64,000 nt of DNA, from NCBI RefSeq assembly GCF_039962115.1, contig NZ_JAMPKJ010000002.1, positions 1 to 64,000 on the forward strand, in the 5' to 3' direction. This DNA is from Funiculus sociatus GB2-C1. GTDB lineage: Bacteria > Cyanobacteriota > Cyanobacteriia > Cyanobacteriales > FACHB-T130. Made by a program: the position numbers and the translations under genes. Positions 16,201 through 24,825 of this stretch are shown here, one piece after another (position 1 is the first letter of the stretch; each line of letters opens with the position of its first letter). The notes below the pieces were generated by a model. It was not told the DNA's origin. It saw only the letters and a program-made list of their open reading frames with translations, and did not search any database.

Positions 16201-18988
16201 ATGGGATCATGTATTCCGGCAGCTTTTCTTGCAGGAAGTGGCGCAGGTTGCTAATTGTGAATGTCGATTCTGGGGACGGGACGAAATAAGCGACTATACG
16301 GCGATCGCTTACTACATCTTCTCGCGCCACAACTACAGTTTCCCGCACACCTGGGTATTGTTTTAACACCGCCTCGATTTCTTCCAGTTCTATCCGGAAA
16401 CCCCGAATTTTCACTTGGTGGTCAATTCGTCCCAAAAATTCCAGGTTCCCATCTGGCAAGAAACGCGCCAAATCGCCAGTTTTGTAAAGGCGTGTATCAG
16501 CTTTAAAGGGGTTGTTGATAAATTTTTGGGCAGTTAGTTCGGGGCGATTTAAGTAGCCGCGAGCTAAGCCAGCGCCGCCGATATATATTTCTCCCGGTAC
16601 GCCAATTGGTACGGGACGAAGATCGGAGTTTAGTAGATAAATCTGCGTGTTGGTAATAGGACGACCGATGGGAAGACGAATTAATTCTGGTGACTGGCAA
16701 TGGTAGACGCTGCTCCAAACTGTGCCTTCGGTTGGGCCATATTCGTTAAACAAGGATGTTTTTGGAAGCTGTTCTAGGTGACGGGAAACTAATTCTTTTG
16801 GACAAAGTTCGCCGGCGACGATGACAGTACGCAGTGAAACAAGCTGTTCTGATTGAGCTTGTTCTAACAGGAGAGCGTAAAGAGATGGCAGACTTAAGAA
16901 ATGGGAAATATGATGTTGACTAATTAAGCCGAGGATTTGTGACAGATCCCGTTGTACACCTTCCTGGGGAAGAACGAGCATTCCTCCTTGAGTAATACTC
17001 CAGAATATACCCGCGATTGAACTATCAAAGGCAAATGATGAAAGCAGCAAGAAGCGATCGCATGGTTCCCGATAGTAAGCTAAACGCGCACTGGTTGAGT
17101 GAACTAAATTTTGATGCGCGATCGCTACTCCTTTCGGTTTGCCTGTGGAACCGGAGGTATAAATAACATAAGCTAAGTTATCGGACTTGGCTTCATGGGT
17201 AAGATTTTCGTCGCTTTCTAAGGCAATATTTTCCCAATCTGCATCTAAGCAAATTACACTAGCTTGATGTTTGGGTAATTCAAGTAACCGCTGTTGAGTC
17301 AACAGCACTGATACCTGAGCATCCTCTAACATGAAGGCTAGACGCTCTTGGGGATAAGCTGGGTCGAGGGGTATGTAGGCTCCGCCAGCTTTGAGGATGC
17401 CCAAAATCCCGACAATCATTTCTAGTGATCGCTCTACACAGATTCCTACTAAGACCTCTGGTTCTACGCCTTGTTTCTGTAGGTAATGAGCTAATTTATT
17501 CGCCCGCTGATTCAGTTGGCGATAGGTTAATTCTTGAGTATCAAACACAACTGCAATATTGTCTGGTGTTTGATTTACTTGGGTTTCAAAAAGCTGGTGG
17601 ATGCACTGGTTTTGTGAGTAATCAGTTTGGGTATTGTTGAAGTCAGCCAAAAGTTGCTGTAGTTCGCGATCGCTTAAGATTTCTAACTGTGCTATCGATG
17701 CGTTAGGGTTGTTAGTAACGCTTTCTAACAATTTCACAAATTGCTCTGATAAGCGTTTGATATCTTCTAGAGCGAATAAGTTGCTATCGTAGTAGAATTC
17801 TGCAATTAAGCCGTCCCTAAGAATACAAGAAAGTTTGATTTTGAATCGTTCTATACAGACATACTCTTTGTTAATTGTAAATACTTTATTCTGGTTTGGC
17901 TCTCGCTCAAATTCTTCAAACTCAAAAGTAAACGGGAAAAAAGCTGTATCTAAATGATTTACCCGTTGTTGCCAAGTAAAATATTCTTGCCATTTGTAGC
18001 CTTCATTGACAGAATTATCAACCAGTTCTAAAACTTGGCTGAAAGGTAAATTTTCTGACAAATGAGTTTGAATGGGTAAATATTTAGCAAACAACCCTAG
18101 TGCTTGCTGTAAATCCTCATATTTCCGCCCTTCATATGCTGTCCCGACGGTAATATCTGGATAGTCAATCAAACGCCACAGGAGAACTTGCCAGCAAGCC
18201 AATAAAAATTCTGAAACCGAAGTATCATTCCCCACTAAGGTTTCTATAGCTGCTATCAAATTTGGAGGAATAGCTGCTGTCAAAACTTGCGGCTGAAATT
18301 CTGTATTTTCAGAAATTTCATTCTCATAACTAAGCTTTAAATTTGACAAGCCTGATAAATCTTTTTGATGCCAATATGCTTTTTCTAACTCTCCTTCTCC
18401 CTCTAGTAACTCATTCTGCCATTCAGCAATATCTGCATATTGCAGTGGTTCATCTGAGAATTTTTCGCCACGCAAACAAGCTACATAGGCATCATTGATT
18501 TCCCGTACTAAATTTCTCAATGTCGCCTTATCTGCAAGCATAGCTGGTAAGCTTACCAGCAATATATACTTGTTTGACGATAGGGAAATCAGAGATAGAT
18601 GTAAAAGGAAATCTTTTTCAAAATTTAACGGAGAACGTAGCGTTTCATTAAAAAGCGCCTCAACTTTCTCATCTTGTGTAACGGGAGGGAAACCGCTTAA
18701 ATCGTAGTAATTGATTGAGGGTGTAACACCATGAGTAATTACCTGGAAAGGAAGAGCCATCCCGGATAGAGAGCGGAAATTCGTGCGGAGAATTTCATGT
18801 CGATTTACTACCTCTTGTAAGGCACTTTTTAAGATGTTTTTATCCAGCCCGTGGTGCAATAAGGTACATTGGACACGATAAGGTATGCTAGAGTCAATTT
18901 GCTGTAATGACCATAGATGAGCTTGCTGAGGGGAAAGCCGATAACCTTCCACGATTTCATCTGGCATTTTTGTGTCTACGCTTTGCAT
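13250..18988 (-). CDS. NRPS, terminal module: interface-like domain - A - PCP - E - reductase
   Basis: 1912 residues. Residues 1-430 are a condensation-like domain in which both His of HHxxxDG are replaced (SLPAMLADKAT, about 150). An adenylation domain follows (YTSGSTGKPKG near 612). Its code reads about D-S-A-S-I-A-E-V-W-K, nearest to the His code of bacitracin synthetase, but the assignment is weak. The PCP (GGDSILNIQ) has its Ser near 1000. An epimerisation domain has HHLAVDGVSW (about 1184) and EGHGRE. The last ~360 residues are an NADPH thioester reductase with TGATGFLG (about 1552) and YAQSKW. It therefore adds the last residue, epimerises it and releases an aldehyde or alcohol. It follows a free-standing hydroxylase, so the residue may be beta-hydroxylated. 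ATG 18988 has AAGGAG 8 nt upstream. No thioesterase is present. Confidence 0.92.
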   Translation of the reverse strand: MQSVDTKMPDEIVEGYRLSPQQAHLWSLQQIDSSIPYRVQCTLLHHGLDKNILKSALQEVVNRHEILRTNFRSLSGMALPFQVITHGVTPSINYYDLSGFPPVTQDEKVEALFNETLRSPLNFEKDFLLHLSLISLSSNKYILLVSLPAMLADKATLRNLVREINDAYVACLRGEKFSDEPLQYADIAEWQNELLEGEGELEKAYWHQKDLSGLSNLKLSYENEISENTEFQPQVLTAAIPPNLIAAIETLVGNDTSVSEFLLACWQVLLWRLIDYPDITVGTAYEGRKYEDLQQALGLFAKYLPIQTHLSENLPFSQVLELVDNSVNEGYKWQEYFTWQQRVNHLDTAFFPFTFEFEEFEREPNQNKVFTINKEYVCIERFKIKLSCILRDGLIAEFYYDSNLFALEDIKRLSEQFVKLLESVTNNPNASIAQLEILSDRELQQLLADFNNTQTDYSQNQCIHQLFETQVNQTPDNIAVVFDTQELTYRQLNQRANKLAHYLQKQGVEPEVLVGICVERSLEMIVGILGILKAGGAYIPLDPAYPQERLAFMLEDAQVSVLLTQQRLLELPKHQASVICLDADWENIALESDENLTHEAKSDNLAYVIYTSGSTGKPKGVAIAHQNLVHSTSARLAYYREPCDRFLLLSSFAFDSSIAGIFWSITQGGMLVLPQEGVQRDLSQILGLISQHHISHFLSLPSLYALLLEQAQSEQLVSLRTVIVAGELCPKELVSRHLEQLPKTSLFNEYGPTEGTVWSSVYHCQSPELIRLPIGRPITNTQIYLLNSDLRPVPIGVPGEIYIGGAGLARGYLNRPELTAQKFINNPFKADTRLYKTGDLARFLPDGNLEFLGRIDHQVKIRGFRIELEEIEAVLKQYPGVRETVVVAREDVVSDRRIVAYFVPSPESTFTISNLRHFLQEKLPEYMIPSAFVRLLALPLLPNGKVNRQELPAPNSTSEQLLEYTAAKTPVEKLLAGIWAQILRVERVGIHDNFFDLGGDSILNIQVIAKANKAGLTLTPKQLFEAPTIAQLAALAGTTHTIQAEQGMVIGQVPLTPIQHWFFEDNPLDPHHSNQAVLLKVPPDLDPQLLQIVVQHLLRHHDALRLRFIQEGDARQQVNASFNEVVPFTCLDLSAHSPDAQKAALESAAAEVQTSLNLSEGPLVRVVFFTLGNNQPNRLLIVIHHLAVDGVSWRILLEDLQTAYEQISRGETIQLPPKTTSFQQWAQRLQEYAHSSELQQEENYWLTQLRKPVCPLPVDFSGGANTVASVSTVSVTLSQEETQALLQQVPAAYGTQINDVLLTALVQAFGQWTGDSLLVDLEGHGREEIFDDVNLSRTVGWFTTIFPVRLSLEEASNPGDALQAIKKQLRTIPNRGLGYGVLRYLSKNLEKPLQLQMPQAEVIFNYLGQSDQVFQSSLLALAEESSGLVRSPRGHRRYLLDINGIVVGGQLRLNWTYSEAVHRRVTIESLAEDFQERLRSLITHCQTMRSPVYTPSDSQPKLSPLETPLPANLTTSKEITIEQLLADAILDSSIRPSTSPVKDLTDPTCIFLTGATGFLGAFLLYELLQQTQADIYCLVRSPNIESAKKRLQSNLESYLIWNESLSSRIIPVLGDLSQPLLGLSHEQFQLLANKIDVIYHNGAAINLVYPYSMLKTPNVLGTQEILRLACQTKVKPVHYVSTLATLLSADNDVPKSGYAQSKWVAEQLIMSARSQGLPASIYRIGSVSGHSQTGACNPNDHLCRTIKGYIQLKSAPAENGILRTAPVDYVSQAILHLSQQKNLLGEDFHLSSPHPILISDIFKWLSSFGYSIQQISYAEWQTKLSNYAEHSQDNAVSSLIPLFEQSLSNRASKAESSTPKSNSVEDTNFQNTLDKLASASICCPPVDDKFLHTYFSYLIQIGFLDAPQPSEI

Positions 18989-19011
18989 CTCTTTAACTCC
19001 TTTTGTGTACC

Positions 19012-20058
19012 CTATATTTCTGAATTAGTAAACGGTTCAGCCATTCCCACTACAACCTTGCGCGAACCTACAAAAGGTGTACGACTATGAGCGACTGACA
19101 TATTATCCAACATCAATACGTCGCCTTCTTGCCAGGGAAAAATCACCCTCTCTTGCAGATAAGCTTCGCGAAGTTCATCTAATACAGATATTTCAATTGG
19201 AGAGCCATCACCGTAGTAAGTATTATTGGGAAGGTCTTCTTCTTTAAACTCCGCCAACAATGTTTCACGCATCGTTGGTTCTAGTGTAGAAACATGGAAA
19301 AAAGTAGCATGATTAAACCAGATATTCTCTCCGGTTTGAGGATGTTTGGCAACAGCTTGCCGGACTTGGCGAGTCCTGAGACGATCACCACTTTTCCACT
19401 CAAATTCAATCCCATTACGACGGCAATATTCCTCTACCACAGTTTTATCTTCAGTTTGAAAAACTGTCTGCCAACTTAATCCAAATCCATCATTATAGTT
19501 TCGGACATACAAAACTTTTTTTTCGATAAAATGCTCTCTAATTTTTGGATTGATGCGCTGAAAAATATTTCGACAGTCAGCAATAGGGGTTTCTCCTCCC
19601 TGCTGCGGAGCTATAAGACAGCCAAAATATATTTTTAGAGGCCAAGTTAGCCAATAGGTTCCTTCGTTGTGTAAAAAGATGCTTTGTTCGGCGGGGTAAT
19701 CAGTTGAAGTATAGATTTTGCCGCTGATTTCATGGCGTGGCGATGAGCGATCGCGATATTCCAGCAGTTCTCCGGTGGAAGTGGTTTTGATAAACTGGTT
19801 AAACAAATCCGTTGAATTTATATTAAAATTCCGAAAAAGTAAGGCTCTGTAGTTTAGTAACAGGGTTTTAACCGTTTCCTGGTTACTTGTAGCCCAATCT
19901 AATAAATTGACACCTGGGACGGCTGGTTTTACAAGTAGAGGAATGCTTTTACCAGGGAGTAGATACTCGGTTTCAATTAACTCATTTTGGGAGAGGTTGA
20001 AGGGTTTGCGAGTAATCGACCTTTTATTAAAGGGAATTTGGGAATCTATTTTTTTCAT
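19012..20058 (-). CDS. TauD/SyrP-type Fe(II)/2-oxoglutarate beta-hydroxylase (free-standing, copy 3)
   Basis: 348 residues. The iron triad is visible as His130-x-Glu132 (FLHNEG) and His324 (VAHSRTPF); Arg333 (GSRK) is placed to bind 2-oxoglutarate. Related proteins (SyrP, and the beta-hydroxylases of serobactin- and cupriachelin-type siderophores) hydroxylate the beta carbon of a PCP-bound amino acid. It lies between the NRPS ending in a condensation domain (24 bp upstream) and the NRPS that opens with an HH-less domain (23 bp downstream), the same arrangement as the other two copies. The predicted substrate is the residue on the terminal module. If that residue is His, this would be a His beta-hydroxylase. 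Confidence 0.9.
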   Translation of the reverse strand: MKKIDSQIPFNKRSITRKPFNLSQNELIETEYLLPGKSIPLLVKPAVPGVNLLDWATSNQETVKTLLLNYRALLFRNFNINSTDLFNQFIKTTSTGELLEYRDRSSPRHEISGKIYTSTDYPAEQSIFLHNEGTYWLTWPLKIYFGCLIAPQQGGETPIADCRNIFQRINPKIREHFIEKKVLYVRNYNDGFGLSWQTVFQTEDKTVVEEYCRRNGIEFEWKSGDRLRTRQVRQAVAKHPQTGENIWFNHATFFHVSTLEPTMRETLLAEFKEEDLPNNTYYGDGSPIEISVLDELREAYLQERVIFPWQEGDVLMLDNMSVAHSRTPFVGSRKVVVGMAEPFTNSEI

Positions 20059-20082
20059 AATCTATTACGCTCCGGAAGATTT

Positions 20083-23000
20083 TTAACCGCGGATTGCTTT
20101 TCTTTTGGCGTTTTTTAGCTTTTGTAAGCTGGTTGATTCTATTTGCTCTTGTTTGAGCAACAAAGATGGTTCTTTTTGTTCGCTGTGCGCTTGGTAAGAT
20201 TCAGTTGGCTCGTTGGCTAAAGTGGTAAGAGTTTGGAAATAGGTATGACCAATCTCTTCGATTTGCTGCTGGGATAATTCAGAGGTGTGGCACTTTAAGA
20301 AAAGTTTGATTTGAGATGTAGTAACATTCAAACCAAAATCAGCTAATAAGGCGAAATCGGTCATTTCAAAGTGTATATCATCTAAAACCTGCAAATCGGT
20401 GAATGATTTCAGACGCTCATAAACATGGAAATGAGTGAAGTTAAAACAAGTTTCAAAGAGTTGCTGTTTTCCTAAATCTTTCTGAATTTGAGCCATTGGA
20501 TACCATCGGAAAGGTAATAATTCGCGCTCAGCTGCAAAAGCTTCGCGAATCAGGTCAAGCCAAGTACCTCCGGAAAGTTTCATCCGAAATGGCAAAGGAG
20601 TGAGGAAAAGTCCTAGAGAGCGATCGCTACCGCTGTCTGGGCGACCATTTGCTGAAAGTATTGTTAAAATGTCCGATTGACCGCTTAAAGTGGCGATCGC
20701 TCTCAGGTGTGCGGCTACCAAAACGCTTTTGAGTGGAACAGCAGCAACCTGAGTCAGCTGCTTGAGCTTTTGGGAAATCTCTGCGCTGACTGGAATCTCT
20801 AGTACGCGAACCGCCTCTGTATTTGTTTGGGAAACAGAAGTGCGAGGTAATGTTGTCTTTGTGCTGTCACTGAGTTTTTGAATCCAATACCGTTTACATT
20901 CCTCCGACCGAAGCGCATTTTTCTGCAAAGCTACAAAATTTCGGAAAGCGATCGCTTGGTTCGGTAACGGTGGCGCAATTTCTTTACCCAGAAGGAAGAA
21001 ATATTGCTCAAATAACTCTGTGAGTAACAATGCTACACTCCAACCGTCGAGAATCACATGGTGGAAGCTCAGCGTAAATTGAAAGGTAGCTTCCCCACGG
21101 CGATGAACCTGAAAACGCAGTAGAGGAGGACAATTCCAATCAAAATTCTGTTTCTTTTCCGCTTCCATCCAACCAGCGATCGCTTCCTCTTGCTCGGCGG
21201 GTGAGAGGTGGCGCAAGTCTTCTACCTGCAAAGGAATCTCCACCATCCGATGCACCAGTTGCAGCGGTTCGGAGAAGTTTGTCAGATTGAAAGAAGTACG
21301 CAGTACAGGATGACGGGTTAACAATTGCTCGATAGCCGCCGTCAAAACCTGAAGGTCGAGAGGCGTTTGCAGGTGGAAGCTGAAGATGTCATGAAAGAGA
21401 GTAGAATCCTGGCTATAGGCACTGTGGAACAGCATCCCCATCTGAAGCATCGCCAGGGGATAGGCATCTTCCACATTTTCCGGCAAACTTAACCGATCTG
21501 CTGAGGAAATCAGGCTAAATGGTTCTGTGTCTGATATGGGTAAGCTGGATTCTGTCCGATTGGCGTGTTGAGCCAGTTCGCCTATCGTTTGATAACGGAA
21601 TAGCTGTTCGATAGAAAAATCTATCCCCTGTTTCTGAGCTTGAGTGCGAACTTGGATACTCCGAATCGAGTCGCCCCCCAAGTTAAAAAAGTTATCATGA
21701 ATGCCCACCGACTGCACGCCCAGGACTTCAGCCCAGATTTCGGTAAGCACCTGTTCAACAAAATTGCGCCCAGCGACAAAGGCGACATCCCGCTCAGGTG
21801 TGGCGACGGGGGTTGGCAATGCTCGCCGATCTACCTTACCATTCGGCGTTAGAGGTATGGCTTCGAGTAGTACGAAGGCGGCGGGTATCATGTAGTTGGG
21901 CAATTGAGCTAGAAAGCTACGCAGTTCGCTGATGGCGATCGCTTGTTCTGGGTAAGGGACAACATAAGCTACCAAACGTTGTTCGCCAGAATTTTCGCCT
22001 TGCGTTACAACCAGCCCTTCAGAAACAGCAGGGTGTTGAGCCAACGCCGCCTCAATTTCTCCTAGCTCAATGCGGAAGCCGCGAATTTTTACTTGGTCGT
22101 CAATTCGTCCTAAGTATTCAATGTCTCCATTGGCTAGATAACGTGCTAAGTCGCCAGTTTTGTAAAGGCGTTCCGATTGTGGATTGTGGATTTTGAAGGG
22201 ATTGGAGATGAACCGTTCCGAAGTCAGATCGCTACGGTTGAGATATCCCCGCGCCAAACCCGCGCCACCAACGTACATCTCGCCCGGAACTCCGATAGGA
22301 ACTGGCTGCTGATGACTATCGAGTATGTAGATTTGCAAATCTGGAATTGGACAACCAATTACACTTCCCGAAACCAGATTCAGATCGGCAGCTGTCAGCA
22401 AACGATAGGTTACGTGTACGGTGGTTTCTGTAATGCCGTACATATTGACTAGCTGAGGAAACTGGTCGCCATGACGGTCAAACCAAGGCTTCAAGCTTTG
22501 GAGGTTTAAAGCTTCTCCACCAAAGATTACCAAACGCAAAGACAACGCCTGTGTCGGATTAGCCACTTCTTCTGCTCGAATTAGTTGGCGGAAGGCTGAG
22601 GGAGTTTGGTTAAGGACAGTTACCTGCTGCTTACACAATAAGTCATAAAACAATTCCGGCGAACGACTCACCCAGTAAGGGACTACCACCAACCGCCCAC
22701 CAAAAAGCAGAGCGCCCCAAAGTTCCCAAACAGAGAAATCGAAAGCATAGGAGTGAAAGAGCGTCCACACATCGCGATCGCTAAATTGATACCACGACTG
22801 CACCGCGTCAAACAGCCGGACGACATTCCCGTGCGGGATTAATACGCCCTTCGGCTGTCCTGTAGAGCCGGAGGTGTAGATAACATAAGCCAGGTTGTCA
22901 GTTGTCGTCTGAGTGACTGGATTAGCGTCGCTTTCTTGGGCAATGCCCCATGTATCCAAACAGATTACTTTAGCTTTAGATGTCGGTAAAGCTTCTACCA

Positions 23001-24825
23001 ACGACTGCTGAGTTAACAACACTGGCACTTGCGAGTCTTCTAGCATGAAGGCTAGACGCTCGCTTGGATAGGCGGGATCTAAGGGAACATACGCGCCACC
23101 AGCTTTGAGAATGCTCAGTAGCCCGACTACTGTGTAAAGCGATCGCTCTACACATATCCCTACCAATGTCTCTGCACCGACTCCCAAAGACTGGAGGTAG
23201 TGAGCTATTTTGTTTGCCCGTTGGTTCAGTTCCCGATAAGTTAACTGCTCGTCTTCAAAGACTACTGCGATCGCGTCGGGCGATCGCTCTACTTGCGCCT
23301 CAAACAGCTGATGTAAACACAACGAAGGCGGAACTAGCAAAGTCTGATTCTTAGTCAGTCGTTGCTGACGTTCAGCTTCAGTCAGCAGGGGTAATTCCGA
23401 AATCCGGGCTTCCGGATTAGCAACAATACCTGCAAGCATTGTTTGAAAATTCCCCAACATCCGCTTGATTGTTGTGGCATCAAATAAGTCTGTGTTGTAC
23501 TCTAACGATCCGATCAGTCCTTCCTCGGCGAAAGACATCGTTAGCGTTAAATCAAACTTAGCGATCGCGCTTTCCACCGCTAAAAAGCTGAGGCTCAAGT
23601 TTGGCAGCTTCAGCACCTCTTTTGGGGCATTTTGTAGCACAAACGCCACTTGAAATAGCGGGTGATAGCTCAAGTCTCGCTCTGGCTGAAGTTCCTCTAC
23701 CAAATGCTCAAAAGGCAAGTCCTGATGGGCATACGCTCCTAAAGCTACCTCCCGTACTCGCCCCAACAACTCCCGGAAACTGGGAGCGCCAGAAATGTCA
23801 GTACGCATCACCAAGGTATTCACAAAAAAACCAATTAACCCTTCTATTTCCGCTCGGTTGCGGTTAGCAATTGGTGTGCCTACCAGGATGTCATCCTGTC
23901 GCGTGTAGCGGTACAGGAGAGCTTTAAACGCTGCCAGCAGAGTCATAAATAGGGTGACATTCTCCCGCTGCGAGAGCGCCTTTAGTGCCTCAGAAAGACT
24001 CGCTGGTAATACGAAAGATTGGCTGGCACCCCGAAAAGTCGAAACAGGCGATCGCGGTCGGTCAGTCGGTAACTGCAAGGCTGGCAAATTGCCCCTAAGC
24101 TGTTGCTTCCAGTAGGATAGCTGCGTTTTCAGCACTTCTCCCTGAAGCCATTGCCGTTGCCAAACAGCAAAGTCTGCATATTGGATCGGCAGTTCGGGTA
24201 ACGGTGAAGGCTGACCGTCAACATAAGCTTCGTAGAGTGCCGCTAATTCTCGGATCAGGACTCCAATTGACCAGCCATCAGAGACGATGTGGTGCATTGT
24301 AAACAGCAGCACATATGCTTCGTCCAGCTGGAGCAAAGTACCGCGCAGTAAAGGTTCGCGCCCTAAATCAAAGGGTTGCTGCGCCTCTAGTATCGCTTGC
24401 CTTTGGATCTCTGCATCTCGCTCACTCTTCGAGAGATGCCGCAGGTCTACCACAGGTAGAGTTAACTTTAAACTGGGGGCAATTACCTGAATCGGTTGCC
24501 CCTGTTGAGTTGCAAACGTAGTTCGCAAAACTTCGTGACGCTGGATCGCCTCATTAAAGCTCTGCTCCAATGCAGGTATATTCAGCGAACCCAAGAGTAG
24601 CACAGCAGCAGGAATATTATAGGTAAAGCGTCCCGGCTCCAACTGATCGAGAAACCACAATCGCTGCTGGGAAAAAGAGAGAACCGCAGGCTGCTGGCGA
24701 TCGCGTCGAGGAATAACTTTAGACTCCTCAGTTCGCACAGCTTGTTCTCGCAATGCCTTAAGCACCAAGGCGCGTTTCTCTGGCGAGAGATTTTTTAGCC
24801 GTTCTAAGCGATCGTTAGTCGTCAT
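20083..24825 (-). CDS. NRPS: C - A(Thr) - PCP - C
   Basis: About 1580 residues. The first condensation domain has HHIVSDGWS (about 187 from the longer start). The adenylation domain (YTSGSTGQPKG) gives the code D-F-W-N-I-G-M-V-H-K, the standard Thr code. The PCP is GGDSIRSIQ. A second condensation domain (HHVILDGWS, about 1267) ends the protein and would join Thr to the residue on the next protein. The short C-terminal tail (LKNAKRKAIRG) resembles the linker that leads into the fused hydroxylase of the first NRPS. Start: an ATG at 24852 is in frame, but GAGGAG lies 8 nt before ATG 24825, which fits better and gives an 11-bp overlap with the decarboxylase gene. Confidence 0.93.
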   Translation of the reverse strand: MTTNDRLERLKNLSPEKRALVLKALREQAVRTEESKVIPRRDRQQPAVLSFSQQRLWFLDQLEPGRFTYNIPAAVLLLGSLNIPALEQSFNEAIQRHEVLRTTFATQQGQPIQVIAPSLKLTLPVVDLRHLSKSERDAEIQRQAILEAQQPFDLGREPLLRGTLLQLDEAYVLLFTMHHIVSDGWSIGVLIRELAALYEAYVDGQPSPLPELPIQYADFAVWQRQWLQGEVLKTQLSYWKQQLRGNLPALQLPTDRPRSPVSTFRGASQSFVLPASLSEALKALSQRENVTLFMTLLAAFKALLYRYTRQDDILVGTPIANRNRAEIEGLIGFFVNTLVMRTDISGAPSFRELLGRVREVALGAYAHQDLPFEHLVEELQPERDLSYHPLFQVAFVLQNAPKEVLKLPNLSLSFLAVESAIAKFDLTLTMSFAEEGLIGSLEYNTDLFDATTIKRMLGNFQTMLAGIVANPEARISELPLLTEAERQQRLTKNQTLLVPPSLCLHQLFEAQVERSPDAIAVVFEDEQLTYRELNQRANKIAHYLQSLGVGAETLVGICVERSLYTVVGLLSILKAGGAYVPLDPAYPSERLAFMLEDSQVPVLLTQQSLVEALPTSKAKVICLDTWGIAQESDANPVTQTTTDNLAYVIYTSGSTGQPKGVLIPHGNVVRLFDAVQSWYQFSDRDVWTLFHSYAFDFSVWELWGALLFGGRLVVVPYWVSRSPELFYDLLCKQQVTVLNQTPSAFRQLIRAEEVANPTQALSLRLVIFGGEALNLQSLKPWFDRHGDQFPQLVNMYGITETTVHVTYRLLTAADLNLVSGSVIGCPIPDLQIYILDSHQQPVPIGVPGEMYVGGAGLARGYLNRSDLTSERFISNPFKIHNPQSERLYKTGDLARYLANGDIEYLGRIDDQVKIRGFRIELGEIEAALAQHPAVSEGLVVTQGENSGEQRLVAYVVPYPEQAIAISELRSFLAQLPNYMIPAAFVLLEAIPLTPNGKVDRRALPTPVATPERDVAFVAGRNFVEQVLTEIWAEVLGVQSVGIHDNFFNLGGDSIRSIQVRTQAQKQGIDFSIEQLFRYQTIGELAQHANRTESSLPISDTEPFSLISSADRLSLPENVEDAYPLAMLQMGMLFHSAYSQDSTLFHDIFSFHLQTPLDLQVLTAAIEQLLTRHPVLRTSFNLTNFSEPLQLVHRMVEIPLQVEDLRHLSPAEQEEAIAGWMEAEKKQNFDWNCPPLLRFQVHRRGEATFQFTLSFHHVILDGWSVALLLTELFEQYFFLLGKEIAPPLPNQAIAFRNFVALQKNALRSEECKRYWIQKLSDSTKTTLPRTSVSQTNTEAVRVLEIPVSAEISQKLKQLTQVAAVPLKSVLVAAHLRAIATLSGQSDILTILSANGRPDSGSDRSLGLFLTPLPFRMKLSGGTWLDLIREAFAAERELLPFRWYPMAQIQKDLGKQQLFETCFNFTHFHVYERLKSFTDLQVLDDIHFEMTDFALLADFGLNVTTSQIKLFLKCHTSELSQQQIEEIGHTYFQTLTTLANEPTESYQAHSEQKEPSLLLKQEQIESTSLQKLKNAKRKAIRG

